From contig CAUWCT010000013.1 of the NCBI GenBank assembly GCA_963557065.1, positions 1 through 39,239 on the forward strand: a stretch of 39,239 nt of DNA, given 5' to 3'. Every line of letters begins with the position of its first letter. Within the stretch, counting starts at the first letter, position 1. The notes beneath the pieces were generated by a model, which made no database searches, had not been told where the DNA came from, and saw nothing but the letters and a program-made list of their open reading frames with translations. This stretch comes from UMGS1370 sp963557065 (GTDB lineage: Bacteria > Bacillota > Clostridia > Lachnospirales > Lachnospiraceae). Below are positions 14,039 to 23,619 of this stretch, in pieces. The translations under genes were made by a program, and so were the position numbers.

Positions 14039-17000
14039 ATGGAAAGATACCATGAAAACTTGAGCGTGATGCACGTAGGAACGGAACCTCCCCGGAGTTG
14101 GTACATACCAGCGTCAGTAGAAGAAGATATCAGAAACCAGCCGTATTGTTGGAAACAGTCTTCTTCTGTAATCCTGCTGAATGGGGAGTGGGATTTTAAG
14201 CTTTTGGGAGGTTTTGATGAAGCGTTAAAAGAGCGGACCAGCGGAGAACGCGAGTGGGACCGGATTCAGGTTCCGGGGTGCTGGCAGACACAGGGCTTTG
14301 ACAGCAATCAGTATACCAATATACGCTATCCAATCCCGGTTGATCCTCCTTTTGTGCCGGATGATAATCCGTCAGGTCTGTACCGGCATGAGTTTACAAT
14401 TCCGGATACCTGGACAGACGACAGAGTATACCTGAATTTTGAAGGCGCAGATTCCTGCCTGAATCTATGGGTAAATGGTCAGTTTGCCGGATATACTCAG
14501 GTATCCCATGCTGCTGCGGAATTTGAAATTACAAAGTACATAAAACCTGGAAAAAATATGCTTCATGCCATTGTGCTAAAATGGTGCGACGGAACCTATT
14601 TAGAAGATCAGGATAAGCTTAGGATGTCGGGAATTTTCAGAGATGTGTATCTGCTGCGAAGACCGGTAACACATATCCGGGATTTTCGGATTCGCACATC
14701 TATTTCTGGTACGGATGCAGAAGTGTCAGTGGAAGTAACCTGCAGCGGCGAATGCAGAGAAGAGATAGAGGCGGATATTTTTACCTGGGAAAAGGAATGG
14801 ATCGGCCGGATGGAATGGAAAGACGGAGCGCTTTCTCTAAACATCCCTCATGCAAAGCTGTGGAATGCGGAAAACCCATTTTTATACAGACTGGAACTAA
14901 AACTTGGCAGGGAAGTGATTGTGAAGAATTTTGGAATTCGGGAAATTCACATCCAGAACGGTGTGCTGACAGTAAATGGGCAGCCGGTAAAGCTAAAAGG
15001 GGTAAACCGCCATGACAGCGATCCGGTAACCGGTTATGCGATCAGCGAGGAACAGCTGATACGGGATTTAAAGCTGATGAAGGCGCATAACATCAACGCA
15101 ATCCGCACCAGTCATTATCCTAATTCTGCATGGGCCTATGATTTATATGACTGGTTTGGATTTTATGTGATCTGCGAGGCGGATTTAGAAGCCCATGGAA
15201 ATGTGATGCTTTATAACAGAAGCCGAGTTCCCTATGAGAGTCCCAGAGAACGGTTAGACTGTCTGTTCTTTGATAATGCTCTGTTTGGAAGAATGATGGA
15301 AGATCCGGCGTTTGAGTCTGCGGTTCTGGACAGAATCAGATTGTGCGCGGAACGTGAGAAAAATGCCGCCTGCCGGATTATGTGGTCTCTGGGAAATGAA
15401 TCAGGATACGGAAGAAATCTGATAAAAGCGGCCCAGTGGCTGAAGAAATTTGACCCAGATACCCCCCTTCATTATGAAGGATCGATTTACAAATTGCCAG
15501 GACAAAATCCGGATATTTCCAATATCGACGTCTACAGCCGTATGTATCCATCGCCTGCTGTATGTGAGCATTATGCGCAAAACCGGCTGTTAAATAAGCC
15601 TTTTGTATGCTGTGAATATATGCACAGCATGGGAAATGGACCAGGAGATATAGAAGATTACTGGAAGGCTTTTTATCAATATGATACGCTCTGCGGAGGA
15701 TTTGCATGGGAGTGGTGCGACCATGCAGTATATGAAAAAAAGAATGGAAAGGCGTTTTATGCCTATGGAGGCGACTTTGGAGAGCAGCAGCATGACGGGA
15801 ATTTTTGCGTAGACGGACTGGTTTCACCGGATCGTCAGATAAAACCAGGACTTTTAGAATATGCGAATGTGCTGAGGCCGGTCCGCAGCGAATTAGAATC
15901 CTTTGATCAGGAAGCAATACGGGTTCGCCTGAAAAATTGTCTGGATTTTTTAACTTTGGATCAGGCTGTTCTGGTAGTATGCCAGTGGTATGAAGACGGA
16001 GACTTTATCTGTGAGCAGACCTTGGAAAATCTGGATATTCTGCCTCATGAGGACAGAAGCGTCAGTTTGGAGTATAAGTTCAGAAAAAAAGAGTCTTTAA
16101 AAGAGCTCCGGATTTGCAGTAAACAGAAAGAAAACCAGATTTGGGCAGAAAGCGGATGGAATTTGGGACTGGATCAGCTCTTTATTGAGAAGAACTATGG
16201 ATTTTTATGTGCGGAGAGAGCAGATTCTAAAAAAGAGATTACGATAACGGAGCAGGAAGATAAATTGTATATCTGCGGAGAGAATCAGGAGTTTTCATAC
16301 TGCTTTTCAAAGAAATCCGGCCAGTTTACGTCGATTGTGTACAGGGGAAAGGAATTTTTAGAAAAACCTTGTCAGTGGAACGTATGGAGGGCGCCGACAG
16401 ATAACGATATGTATGTAAAGCAGAACTGGAAAGAGGCTGGATATGACCTGATTGGACACAAGACATACAGTGTGGACTGGAGCGTTTCAGATAAAACAGT
16501 GCAGATACAGGTAAGAGAGGCCCTTGGGGCGCCAGGACGCCAGAAGATATTGGAACTGGATACAGAGTGGAAGATTGACGGGGGAGGGCAGGTAAGCTTG
16601 AAAACGTCTGTCTGCAAAACTCCGGATTTTCCAGATTTGCCCAGGTTTGGACTCCGCCTTTTCCTGAAAAAAGATATGGGAAAGTTTGCCTACTGGGGAA
16701 AAGGTCCGTCTGAAAGCTATATAGACAAATGCCGCAGCGGATGGGAAGGCTGGCATCAGAGTAGTGCCAGACAGGAGTATGTAGATTATATCCGTCCGCA
16801 GGAACATGGAAGTCATAACCAGGCCCGAATTCTTCAGCTATATGGAGAGAAAAAGTCCATGAAAGTCTTTTTTTCAAATCCGTCCTCTATTCAGGTTTTG
16901 GAGCATTCGCAGGAGCAGTTATCTAAGATCAGCCACAATGCAGACTTAATTCCGGAAGAACAGGTAATTGTCTGCCTGGATTATCTGCATAATGGCATCG

Positions 17001-17104
17001 GCTCGGACAGCTGCGGGCCTAAATTAAATAGAGCATATGCATTTGACGCATTGGCATTTACGTTTGAATTTCAATGGAAGATAGGAGGAGAAGATGGGCA
17101 GTAA
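14039..17104 (+). CDS. lacZ: Glycoside hydrolase family 2 beta-galactosidase (LacZ type)
   Basis: A 1021-residue cytoplasmic GH2 enzyme, the same length class as E. coli LacZ. Domain order: sugar-binding jelly roll (WDFKLL to about 210), immunoglobulin-like domain, TIM barrel (GVNRHDSDP onward), a second Ig-like domain, and the C-terminal beta-sandwich (WNVWRAPTDND, then PQEHGSHN). The acid/base Glu is in WSLGNESGYG (Glu454) and the nucleophile in VCCEYMHSMGNGPG (Glu526). IRTSHYPN and FAWEWCDH are further active-site segments. No signal peptide is seen, so substrate must be imported, consistent with the two permease genes that follow. The gene overlaps the first by 11 bases. RBS is GAGAGGG. 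The true glycoside may be lactose or another beta-galactoside. Confidence 0.94.
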   Translation: MERYHENLSVMHVGTEPPRSWYIPASVEEDIRNQPYCWKQSSSVILLNGEWDFKLLGGFDEALKERTSGEREWDRIQVPGCWQTQGFDSNQYTNIRYPIPVDPPFVPDDNPSGLYRHEFTIPDTWTDDRVYLNFEGADSCLNLWVNGQFAGYTQVSHAAAEFEITKYIKPGKNMLHAIVLKWCDGTYLEDQDKLRMSGIFRDVYLLRRPVTHIRDFRIRTSISGTDAEVSVEVTCSGECREEIEADIFTWEKEWIGRMEWKDGALSLNIPHAKLWNAENPFLYRLELKLGREVIVKNFGIREIHIQNGVLTVNGQPVKLKGVNRHDSDPVTGYAISEEQLIRDLKLMKAHNINAIRTSHYPNSAWAYDLYDWFGFYVICEADLEAHGNVMLYNRSRVPYESPRERLDCLFFDNALFGRMMEDPAFESAVLDRIRLCAEREKNAACRIMWSLGNESGYGRNLIKAAQWLKKFDPDTPLHYEGSIYKLPGQNPDISNIDVYSRMYPSPAVCEHYAQNRLLNKPFVCCEYMHSMGNGPGDIEDYWKAFYQYDTLCGGFAWEWCDHAVYEKKNGKAFYAYGGDFGEQQHDGNFCVDGLVSPDRQIKPGLLEYANVLRPVRSELESFDQEAIRVRLKNCLDFLTLDQAVLVVCQWYEDGDFICEQTLENLDILPHEDRSVSLEYKFRKKESLKELRICSKQKENQIWAESGWNLGLDQLFIEKNYGFLCAERADSKKEITITEQEDKLYICGENQEFSYCFSKKSGQFTSIVYRGKEFLEKPCQWNVWRAPTDNDMYVKQNWKEAGYDLIGHKTYSVDWSVSDKTVQIQVREALGAPGRQKILELDTEWKIDGGGQVSLKTSVCKTPDFPDLPRFGLRLFLKKDMGKFAYWGKGPSESYIDKCRSGWEGWHQSSARQEYVDYIRPQEHGSHNQARILQLYGEKKSMKVFFSNPSSIQVLEHSQEQLSKISHNADLIPEEQVIVCLDYLHNGIGSDSCGPKLNRAYAFDALAFTFEFQWKIGGEDGQ

Positions 17105-17972
17105 ATATGGAATGGACCGAGCAAGAAGAATGAAAGGGTGGCTGTTTTTGATTCCAGGCGTGCTGATCATTCTGATAGTAAGATTTTATCCGATGATCCA
17201 TGCGTTCCTGCTGTCAATGACAACGGGACTTACAGGAAATCTGAAATTTGTAGGATTGGACAATTACGCGCGCCTGGTAAAAGATTCTCTGTTTCATACG
17301 GCGATGTTTAACACTGTGATTTATCTGATTCAGATCCCCATCATGCTGGTTCTGGCCTTGATTCTGGCAAGCGTGCTGAACCGGCCAAACTTAAAAGGAA
17401 AAGGATTTTACAGGACTATGGTGTTCCTTCCATGCGTGACCGCGGGTGTGTCATATTCCATGGTATTCCGTTCTATGTTTTCCAGCACAGGATTAATTAA
17501 TCAGATTCTTTTAAAAGCGGGAATGATTGATACGGCGATTCAATGGCTTGCAGATCCCTGGCTGGCAAGGCTGGTTGTTTTGTTGGCTATGACCTGGAGA
17601 TGGACTGGATATAACGCGATTTTTTATTTATCCGGCCTTCAGAGCATTGACTCATCTCTTTATGAAGCTGCGGAAATAGATGGAGCAAGTAAGTGGAAAC
17701 GGCTGACCCACATTACCGTTCCCATGCTGCGTCCGGTTATCTTATTGACAGTAATTAATTCCATTAACGGTACATTACAGCTATTTACTGAGACAAAGAC
17801 CATAACCGCTTACGGACCTGGCAATGCGACGATTACTCTGTCAAACTACATTTATAAGCTGTCCTTTGAATATCTGCCTCAGTATGGATATTCTGCAGCA
17901 ATTTCTTATGTAATCTTTATTATGGTAGCGGTACTGGCATTGATACAAATGAAAGCGGGGGATAAACGATGA
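17094..17972 (+). CDS. Sugar ABC transporter permease, MalF type
   Basis: A 292-residue permease with about six transmembrane segments, beginning GWLFLIPGVLIILIVRFYPM. The cytoplasmic EAA loop reads YEAAEIDGASKWKRLTHITVPML, the family signature for contact with the ATPase. It starts inside the last codons of lacZ with RBS GGAGGAG and overlaps the next permease by four bases (ATGA), so the three genes are translationally coupled. It should form a heterodimer with the MalG-type protein to import an oligosaccharide for the beta-galactosidase. Confidence 0.93.
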   Translation: MGSKYGMDRARRMKGWLFLIPGVLIILIVRFYPMIHAFLLSMTTGLTGNLKFVGLDNYARLVKDSLFHTAMFNTVIYLIQIPIMLVLALILASVLNRPNLKGKGFYRTMVFLPCVTAGVSYSMVFRSMFSSTGLINQILLKAGMIDTAIQWLADPWLARLVVLLAMTWRWTGYNAIFYLSGLQSIDSSLYEAAEIDGASKWKRLTHITVPMLRPVILLTVINSINGTLQLFTETKTITAYGPGNATITLSNYIYKLSFEYLPQYGYSAAISYVIFIMVAVLALIQMKAGDKR

Positions 17973-18805
17973 ATAAAAATAAAGCGTATAACAGGAAAAG
18001 AAGCGGAAATGACGCTTTGTCCCATATTTTTTTAATAGTTGTATCAATTATTTCCGTATTTCCCCTCTACTATATGGTGGTTTCCAGCACCAACACCAGC
18101 GTGGACGTGCTGAAAGCCAGACTGCTGCCAGGAGGAGCGCTGCTGGACAATCTCAATATGCTGCTTACGACCACAGATTTTCTGGTTGGTTTAAAAAATT
18201 CTTTAATGGTATCTGTAATTGGATCAGTACTGGCAGTTCTGATTACTTCCTTGGCCGGATATGCCTTTGAGATTTACCATGATAAGGGAAAAGATGCGAC
18301 AATGTCTGTTTTAATGCTTTCGATTATGGTTCCGCAGGCAGTAACGCTGATTCCCATGTATCTCCTGTTTGCAAAGCTGAATCTGTTAAACAGCGTGGCA
18401 GGATACATTCTGCCCTTTACTTCTACGGCGTTTTTGATTATGCTGTTCCGTCAGAATACCCGTTCCTTCCCATATGAGATTGTAGAGGCAGCCCGGATAG
18501 ACGGTTTGTCTGAAATGCAGATTTTTATCCAGATGTTTTTCCCGATTATGCGTCCGGTTTTTTCCACAGCATTGATTGTTGCATTTATGAACATCTGGAA
18601 TGAATATTTATGGGCGCTGGTAGTTATGCAGAGTCCTGAAAGCAAAACTCTGCAGGTTGTTCTGGCCGGAATGACAGTAGGATATACCATGGAGTATGGA
18701 ACTACCATGCTTTTGGCAACCATTGCCACAATTCCCCTTGCGATTATTTTCTTCTGCCTGCAGAAAAGTTTCACAGAAGGCATCGCAGGTTCTGTAAAGA
18801 GTTAA
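17969..18805 (+). CDS. Carbohydrate ABC transporter permease, MalG type
   Basis: A 278-residue partner permease with six predicted membrane segments and an EAA loop (VEAARIDGLSEMQIFIQMFFPIM). The C-terminal FFCLQKSFTEGIAGSVK is typical of the MalG/LacG branch. It shares its ATGA start with the stop of the preceding gene. No ATPase gene lies in this operon, so a shared MsmK/UgpC-type ATPase encoded elsewhere is inferred. Confidence 0.93.
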   Translation: MNKNKAYNRKRSGNDALSHIFLIVVSIISVFPLYYMVVSSTNTSVDVLKARLLPGGALLDNLNMLLTTTDFLVGLKNSLMVSVIGSVLAVLITSLAGYAFEIYHDKGKDATMSVLMLSIMVPQAVTLIPMYLLFAKLNLLNSVAGYILPFTSTAFLIMLFRQNTRSFPYEIVEAARIDGLSEMQIFIQMFFPIMRPVFSTALIVAFMNIWNEYLWALVVMQSPESKTLQVVLAGMTVGYTMEYGTTMLLATIATIPLAIIFFCLQKSFTEGIAGSVKS

Positions 18806-18842
18806 GAGAGTCGTAGAAACAGCAGTTTTTATGATAAAGACA

Positions 18843-18862
18843 GTCCTTTTAAAAGAAAGGAC
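18843..18862 (+). repeat. Small hairpin before the sugar-binding protein gene
   Basis: GTCCTTT and AAAGGAC pair around TAAAAG (arms 18843-18849 and 18856-18862). There is no T-run, so this is more likely an mRNA processing or stabilising hairpin that raises binding-protein yield than a terminator. Confidence 0.4.
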
Positions 18863-18887
18863 CTCAAAAAAGAAGGAGGAAAATTTG

Positions 18888-20240
18888 ATGATGAAAAAAG
18901 CACTTGTAACCGGAATGGCAGTTGTGCTGGCGGCCGCTTCCCTGGCTGGGTGCCAGAGCAAAGACAGTGCGCCTGCAGACGCGGCCGGTAACGGAGGACA
19001 GAAAACCGAAGCAGCAGGAAGCGAAGCTGCGGGAGAGGAAGCAGCAGGCAGCAATGTGATCAGCGTCTGGTGCTGGGATGAGACATTTAATATTCCGGCA
19101 ATAGAGGCGGCAAGTGAAATTTATAAGGAAAAAGTGCCGGATTTCCAACTGGAAATCACAAACTTAAGTTTTGATGATATTGTTACCCGCTTAACTGCCG
19201 CAGCAGCAGGCGGCCAGGAGGATACCTTTCCGGATATTATGCTGATGTCGGATACAAATATCAAAAAATTTGTCACATTATATCCGGATTATTTTGTTGA
19301 CTTAACAAATTCTGGAATTGTATATGACGATTTTGCCCAGTATAAGGTGGAAGCAGGTACAGTGGATGGAAAAATCTATTCCGTTCCTTTTGACAACGCA
19401 ACTTCGATTGCAGCATACCGCACCGATTTATTAGAGCAAGCCGGACTGACCATTGAGGATTTAACGGATTTGACATGGGATGAATTTATTGAAAAGACAG
19501 AGCCGGTTGTAAAAGAAACCGGACTTCCGATGCTGACAACTGCTGACAATTTCCAATTAACCAACTGTATGTTGCAGAGCAGCGGCCACTGGTATTTTGA
19601 AGAAGACGGAAGTCTGAATCTGGCCAACAATGAGGGACTCAAGGCTGTATTTGAAGTGTACAAGGAGTTAGTAGATAAGGGAATTCTTCAGATTCGTTCC
19701 GATATGGATTCTTATTATTCCTCTTATTTTGACGGCAGCACTATGGGAACGATTAATGCCTGCTGGATTATGAATACTTTGCAGAAAGATGAATCTCTTT
19801 CTGGAAAATGGGCTCTGACCAATATGCCTCGATTTGCAGATGTAGAAGGAGCTACCAATGCAGGAAATACCGGCGGTTCCAGCTGGGTGGTAATGAATAC
19901 CGGAAATCAGGAACTGGCGATTGATTTTCTGAAAGATACATTTGCAGGAAGTCCGGAACTGTACAATCAGCTTCTGACCGATATTTCAGCAGTTACTACC
20001 TATCTTCCGGCAAAGGATCAGCCAAACTACAAAGCAGAACAGCCATTCTATGGAAATCAGCCTGTATTTGAAATGATCCTTGAATTCTCCGACACTGTGC
20101 CCAGAGTAAACTACGGTATCTATACAGCAGAGGCAGCAGACGCAGTAAAAACTGCTTTAACAGAATACCGGACAGGTTCAAAAGATTTAGACTCCGCCTT
20201 AAAACAGGCAGAAGAAAACGTTGCATTTTTGATGCAGTAA
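18888..20240 (+). CDS. Sugar ABC transporter substrate-binding lipoprotein
   Basis: About 450 residues, extracellular solute-binding protein family 1. The signal peptide ends in a lipobox SLAGC (Cys22), followed by a short Ala/Gly/Glu linker. The domain begins ISVWCWDETFNIPAIEAA and contains DTFPDIMLMSD, the YSVPFDNATSIAAYRTDLL segment and NTGGSSWVVMN, as in binding proteins for oligosaccharides. The ATG at 18888 follows AGGAGGA, favoured over an upstream in-frame ATG at 18831 that would bury the signal peptide. It is the last gene of the beta-galactosidase operon and is followed by a strong terminator. Confidence 0.93.
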   Translation: MMKKALVTGMAVVLAAASLAGCQSKDSAPADAAGNGGQKTEAAGSEAAGEEAAGSNVISVWCWDETFNIPAIEAASEIYKEKVPDFQLEITNLSFDDIVTRLTAAAAGGQEDTFPDIMLMSDTNIKKFVTLYPDYFVDLTNSGIVYDDFAQYKVEAGTVDGKIYSVPFDNATSIAAYRTDLLEQAGLTIEDLTDLTWDEFIEKTEPVVKETGLPMLTTADNFQLTNCMLQSSGHWYFEEDGSLNLANNEGLKAVFEVYKELVDKGILQIRSDMDSYYSSYFDGSTMGTINACWIMNTLQKDESLSGKWALTNMPRFADVEGATNAGNTGGSSWVVMNTGNQELAIDFLKDTFAGSPELYNQLLTDISAVTTYLPAKDQPNYKAEQPFYGNQPVFEMILEFSDTVPRVNYGIYTAEAADAVKTALTEYRTGSKDLDSALKQAEENVAFLMQ

Positions 20241-20253
20241 TTCAGTATCAGAA

Positions 20254-20292
20254 AGGGCTGTGCACTGAGAACTTAGTGCGTAGCCCTCTTTT
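20254..20292 (+). terminator. Terminator of the beta-galactosidase operon
   Basis: AGGGCTgtGCACT (20254-20266) pairs with AGTGCgtAGCCCT (around 20274-20287) and is followed by CTTTTCTTTTT. Confidence 0.93.
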
Positions 20293-20307
20293 CTTTTTCA
20301 GAAGCTC

Positions 20308-20337
20308 TTGAAAGGAATCAAGATTTCGTGATATTAT
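20308..20337 (+). promoter_or_regulatory. Promoter of the restriction-modification unit
   Basis: TTGAAA (20308-20313), an 18-bp spacer, TATTAT (20332-20337), 66 bases before the first ATG. No C-protein box or control gene is visible. Confidence 0.55.
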
Positions 20338-20403
20338 AAATATAAGTTGATGCGTTCTTGAATTTGCTCATACATATAAAAAATAAGAAAGGAATCATAT
20401 AAC

Positions 20404-21060
20404 ATGAAACCTGTATTAACAATAGAACATCTGATTAAAGAAGCTGAAATTTTTTGTAATTTTATGTCCGAAGAAGATCATCCCGAATTATTGGGCGTTA
20501 CTGATGGTAAAGCGGTTGGTACATATGTAGAACATAGATTTCAGAGCTATTTGGCTAAGCGATACATTGTAACAGTTGGCAGTAGTGCTAAAGGGATTGA
20601 TTTGCCTGGAGAAAATATTCAAACTGATATTAAAGTAACGTCTATCACTCAGCCGCAATCAAGTTGTCCTTTCAAAAATGCCCGCCAGAAAATATATGGC
20701 TTAGGATATAATCTCCTGGTCTTTGTGTATGATAAGCATGATATAGGAAACAGATGTTCTTTACACTTTACTCATTGCACTTTCATTGACAAAATGAGGA
20801 GAGCAGATTTTACCATCACAAGACGTCTTAGGGAAATGGTCAAGGATGGGGCATACAAAGAAGATATTATTGGCTTTTTACAAGATCGTAATGTTCCCGG
20901 TGATGAGATTATTTATAGTGATTTGTCCGATGAAATTCTTGCGTATCCTCCTACACAAGGTTACTTGACAATTAGTAATGCACTTCAGTGGAGACTTCAG
21001 TATGCCAGAGTTATTGCATTGGACAACAGCGTTGATGGTGTAGTTAACTATGAATGGTAA
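20404..21060 (+). CDS. Putative type II restriction endonuclease
   Basis: A 218-residue protein without a family I can name. Its position directly before, and 11-base overlap with, an adenine methyltransferase gene suggests the endonuclease partner. A PD-(D/E)xK-like site can be proposed: Glu43 in a helix (GTYVEHRFQSYL), Asp66 in KGIDLPG, and Asp75-x-Lys77 in QTDIKVTS, followed by a hydrophobic strand LLVFVYD. The region is clearly AT-richer than neighbouring genes and uses more A/T-ending codons, which suggests horizontal acquisition. RBS AAAGGA. Restriction activity and recognition site are not shown by the sequence. Confidence 0.7.
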   Translation: MKPVLTIEHLIKEAEIFCNFMSEEDHPELLGVTDGKAVGTYVEHRFQSYLAKRYIVTVGSSAKGIDLPGENIQTDIKVTSITQPQSSCPFKNARQKIYGLGYNLLVFVYDKHDIGNRCSLHFTHCTFIDKMRRADFTITRRLREMVKDGAYKEDIIGFLQDRNVPGDEIIYSDLSDEILAYPPTQGYLTISNALQWRLQYARVIALDNSVDGVVNYEW

Positions 21061-22579
21061 AAGAGAATACGGAGATTATCAAACACCGGAGTTTTTTTCT
21101 TTAGCTATTTGTCAGTATCTTCAAGAACAAAAAAAATTGCAGCCATCCGTTATTATAGAACCGACATGTGGCGTTGGCAGTTTTGTGAAAAGCAGCTTGA
21201 TTTTTAATGCTTCAGAAATCATTGGAATCGAAGTGAATCCGGAATACTGTGAGACATGTAAACAGGATATAAGTGATCCTAGAGTTCAAATTATAAATGC
21301 AGATTTCTTTTCTTTTGATTTGAAATCTGCCATTAAAGGTAAAGAACAAATACTTATTATAGGAAATCCGCCATGGGTTAATAATAGTACGTTGTCAGCA
21401 CTAAATTCGGATAATCTCCCTACAAAGGCGAATTTTAAAGGCTTAAAGGGAATGGATGCACTTACTGGAGCAAGTAATTTTGATATATGCGAATACATCA
21501 TTTTACAACTAATTACTTCTTTGACAAATGCAGAGGCAACCATTGCCATGCTTTGCAAAACATCTGTGGCAAGAAATATTTTCGTAGAACTGAAACGCAC
21601 GCATACAAATTTTAGAACTTTTGATATTTTTGAATTTAATGCTAATAAAGTGTTCGGAATTAGTGCAAGCGCCTGTTTGTTGGTAATAGAACTTTGTAAA
21701 AGTGAAACTTCTAATGAACTTTGTAAGGTTTACTCTTTTGAAAAACCAGATGAAATAAAAAAATCATTCGGGTATGTAGATGGGAAATTTTATAGTGATA
21801 CGGCTGGGGATGTTCAGGATTTTTCTGGAGTTTGTTCCTTTGAATGGAGACAAGGTGTAAAACATGATTGTTCTAAAGTGATGGAATTATCTTATCAAGG
21901 AGATTCCTTGATAAATGGCTTAAAGGAAACGGTTGATATTGAATCTAAATACGTTTTCCCCCTTATAAAAAGTAGTATGTTTAAGACACCAGTTGTTGCC
22001 AGTTTTAAAAGATATGTAATTGTCACGCAGAAAAAAGTTCGAGAAGATACTTCCCATATAGCAAATGACGCACCTAAAACATGGGCTTATCTGACCGCTC
22101 ACAAGGAGGATTTTTTAAAGAGAAAGAGTTCTATATATAAAAATGCTCCGGATTATTCTATGTTTGGAATTGGCGATTACTCATATGCACAATATAAGGT
22201 TGGAATAAGTGGATTTTATAAAAAACCACTCTTTTCTGTGCTTGTTTCCAGTGATGGCAGACCGGTTATGATAGATGATACCAGTTACTTCATTTGTTTT
22301 CCTACTTATGATATGGCGTATACTGCAATGTTACTGTTAAACTCTGACAGAGTACAGCAATTTCTTTTAACCATTGCTTTTTTGGATGCTAAGCGCCCAT
22401 TTACTAAGAAAGTGCTTGAACGAATTGATTTCTATAAGATTCTTCGGGTAATATCTGCTTCAGACCTTGCTGATACTGAAAGGAAGTTAGGTCTGCAACA
22501 GTATTTTAACGAAAAGATGCTGGAAAACTTCAAATTATTACCTGAGTTAAGTCAAGAATCTTTAATGATGGACATCTAA
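21050..22579 (+). CDS. N6-adenine DNA methyltransferase (gamma-type, type II R-M)
   Basis: A 509-residue methyltransferase. Motif X is REYGDYQTPE (residues 5-14), motif I is EPTCGVGSF (37-45) for S-adenosylmethionine binding, an acidic residue of motif II follows in IGIEVNPEY, and the catalytic motif IV is IGNPPWVNN (104-112). The order X-I-IV with a long C-terminal half for target recognition matches the gamma class, as in TaqI- or PstI-type enzymes. It overlaps the putative endonuclease gene by 11 bases. It should methylate an adenine in the recognition sequence to protect host DNA. Low GC like its partner. Confidence 0.9.
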   Translation: MNGKREYGDYQTPEFFSLAICQYLQEQKKLQPSVIIEPTCGVGSFVKSSLIFNASEIIGIEVNPEYCETCKQDISDPRVQIINADFFSFDLKSAIKGKEQILIIGNPPWVNNSTLSALNSDNLPTKANFKGLKGMDALTGASNFDICEYIILQLITSLTNAEATIAMLCKTSVARNIFVELKRTHTNFRTFDIFEFNANKVFGISASACLLVIELCKSETSNELCKVYSFEKPDEIKKSFGYVDGKFYSDTAGDVQDFSGVCSFEWRQGVKHDCSKVMELSYQGDSLINGLKETVDIESKYVFPLIKSSMFKTPVVASFKRYVIVTQKKVREDTSHIANDAPKTWAYLTAHKEDFLKRKSSIYKNAPDYSMFGIGDYSYAQYKVGISGFYKKPLFSVLVSSDGRPVMIDDTSYFICFPTYDMAYTAMLLLNSDRVQQFLLTIAFLDAKRPFTKKVLERIDFYKILRVISASDLADTERKLGLQQYFNEKMLENFKLLPELSQESLMMDI

Positions 22580-22616
22580 TAGAAAGCCGGTCAGCAAACT
22601 GGGAGAGGAAATTCAC

Positions 22617-23619
22617 ATGCAGGAAGAATGGAAGGTTTATTACAATGGAAATTTTGGAAAGGGGCACAGAAAACGTTTTCGCCCCGGCACAGAGATAAAA
22701 CTGGAAAAATGGGCGTTCTGGAAAGACGTGAACGTATTTGTTCCCGCTGTTTACAGTTGTTCTCAGGGGCTGGTCATATCTCATAATAGAAGTAAATCTG
22801 GATCGGGTAAAAGAGTTTGTGAAAAAATATGAGGATTTGCAGTGGGAGCGGTTATCCGGGGAAGAACGGGAGAAGATTGAACTGGAAAGCCCCATGGAAT
22901 TAGACTTTACTGCAAACCTCACCTTAAATGGCAGAAAGCTTCAAAACGACAGGGGATGCGGTGATTCCTGGATTCCCATGGGACTGCTAAAAGAAGAGCA
23001 GGCAGGCATTCTGGGCAGAGAAGAGATTTTAAGACATTATGGAATGGATCTGTCAAATGCGTACCTGATTCAGAGGACGTTTTATCTGTGGGCGACAAAG
23101 AGGAAACCCAAAATCAGGACTTTGGAACTGGAACTTGTTCCCAGTCCCAGAACTGTGCCGGGGATTCATTTTAAAGCAGAAAAACCGGGGCAAAAAGTGA
23201 CCTTTGTCCATCCGGTTACCGGGACAGAGCACACCATAACAATCAGAGACTGGGGCTGGCAGCAGATACCTGTGGAAGAAAAGGAAAGTCAGTGGGTATA
23301 TCCGACTCACTGCGCAGTCCTGGAATATGAGATTGCCCCATGGCTCTGGCCGGAGGAGGCAGCAGTGTTAGACAGGAAAGAAGGAGACAGGCCCTATTTA
23401 AAAAATAAAGATCCGAAAGCGCCTGTTTCCCTTGGGGCTTCGTCAGTTGCCATTATCGGCGGCGGCAGAGGAAGATGCCAGGGAAGGGATCAGACCTGCT
23501 GTGCGTCCTCTTCTTTCTATTTTAAGCCCCAAAAAGAAATAGAGTGGCGAGTATTATTTCGCATTTTGGATCGGGAAAAACTGGAAATGAAACTTTATTG
23601 TAACAGTTCAGCCATGTAG
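22617..23619 (+). pseudogene. Frameshifted hypothetical gene with MITE-supplied stop
   Basis: I recognise no family. Frame 1 starts at the ATG at 22617 (RBS GGGAGAGG) and reads MQEEWKVYYNGNFGKG to FVPAVYSCSQG. The rest continues in the +1 frame from about 22770 (LIIEVNLDRVKEFVKKYEDL) to 23619. Removing one G from the GGGG run at 22766-22769 would join them into a protein of about 333 residues. So the gene is broken, carries a sequencing error, or the G run is slippery. The 3' end is also altered: before insertion of the MITE at 23600 the frame would have ended CTT TAT TAG. Now the element adds codons for CNSSAM and provides a new TAG at 23617-23619. Trp-rich segments (DWGWQQIP, APWLWPEE) and a Gly/Cys-rich stretch (GGGRGRCQGRDQTCC) are notable. 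Confidence 0.7.

Noticed and set aside
15378..15917. 179-residue minus-strand frame inside lacZ
   Set aside because: Shadow of a conserved GH2 barrel region. No RBS or domain.
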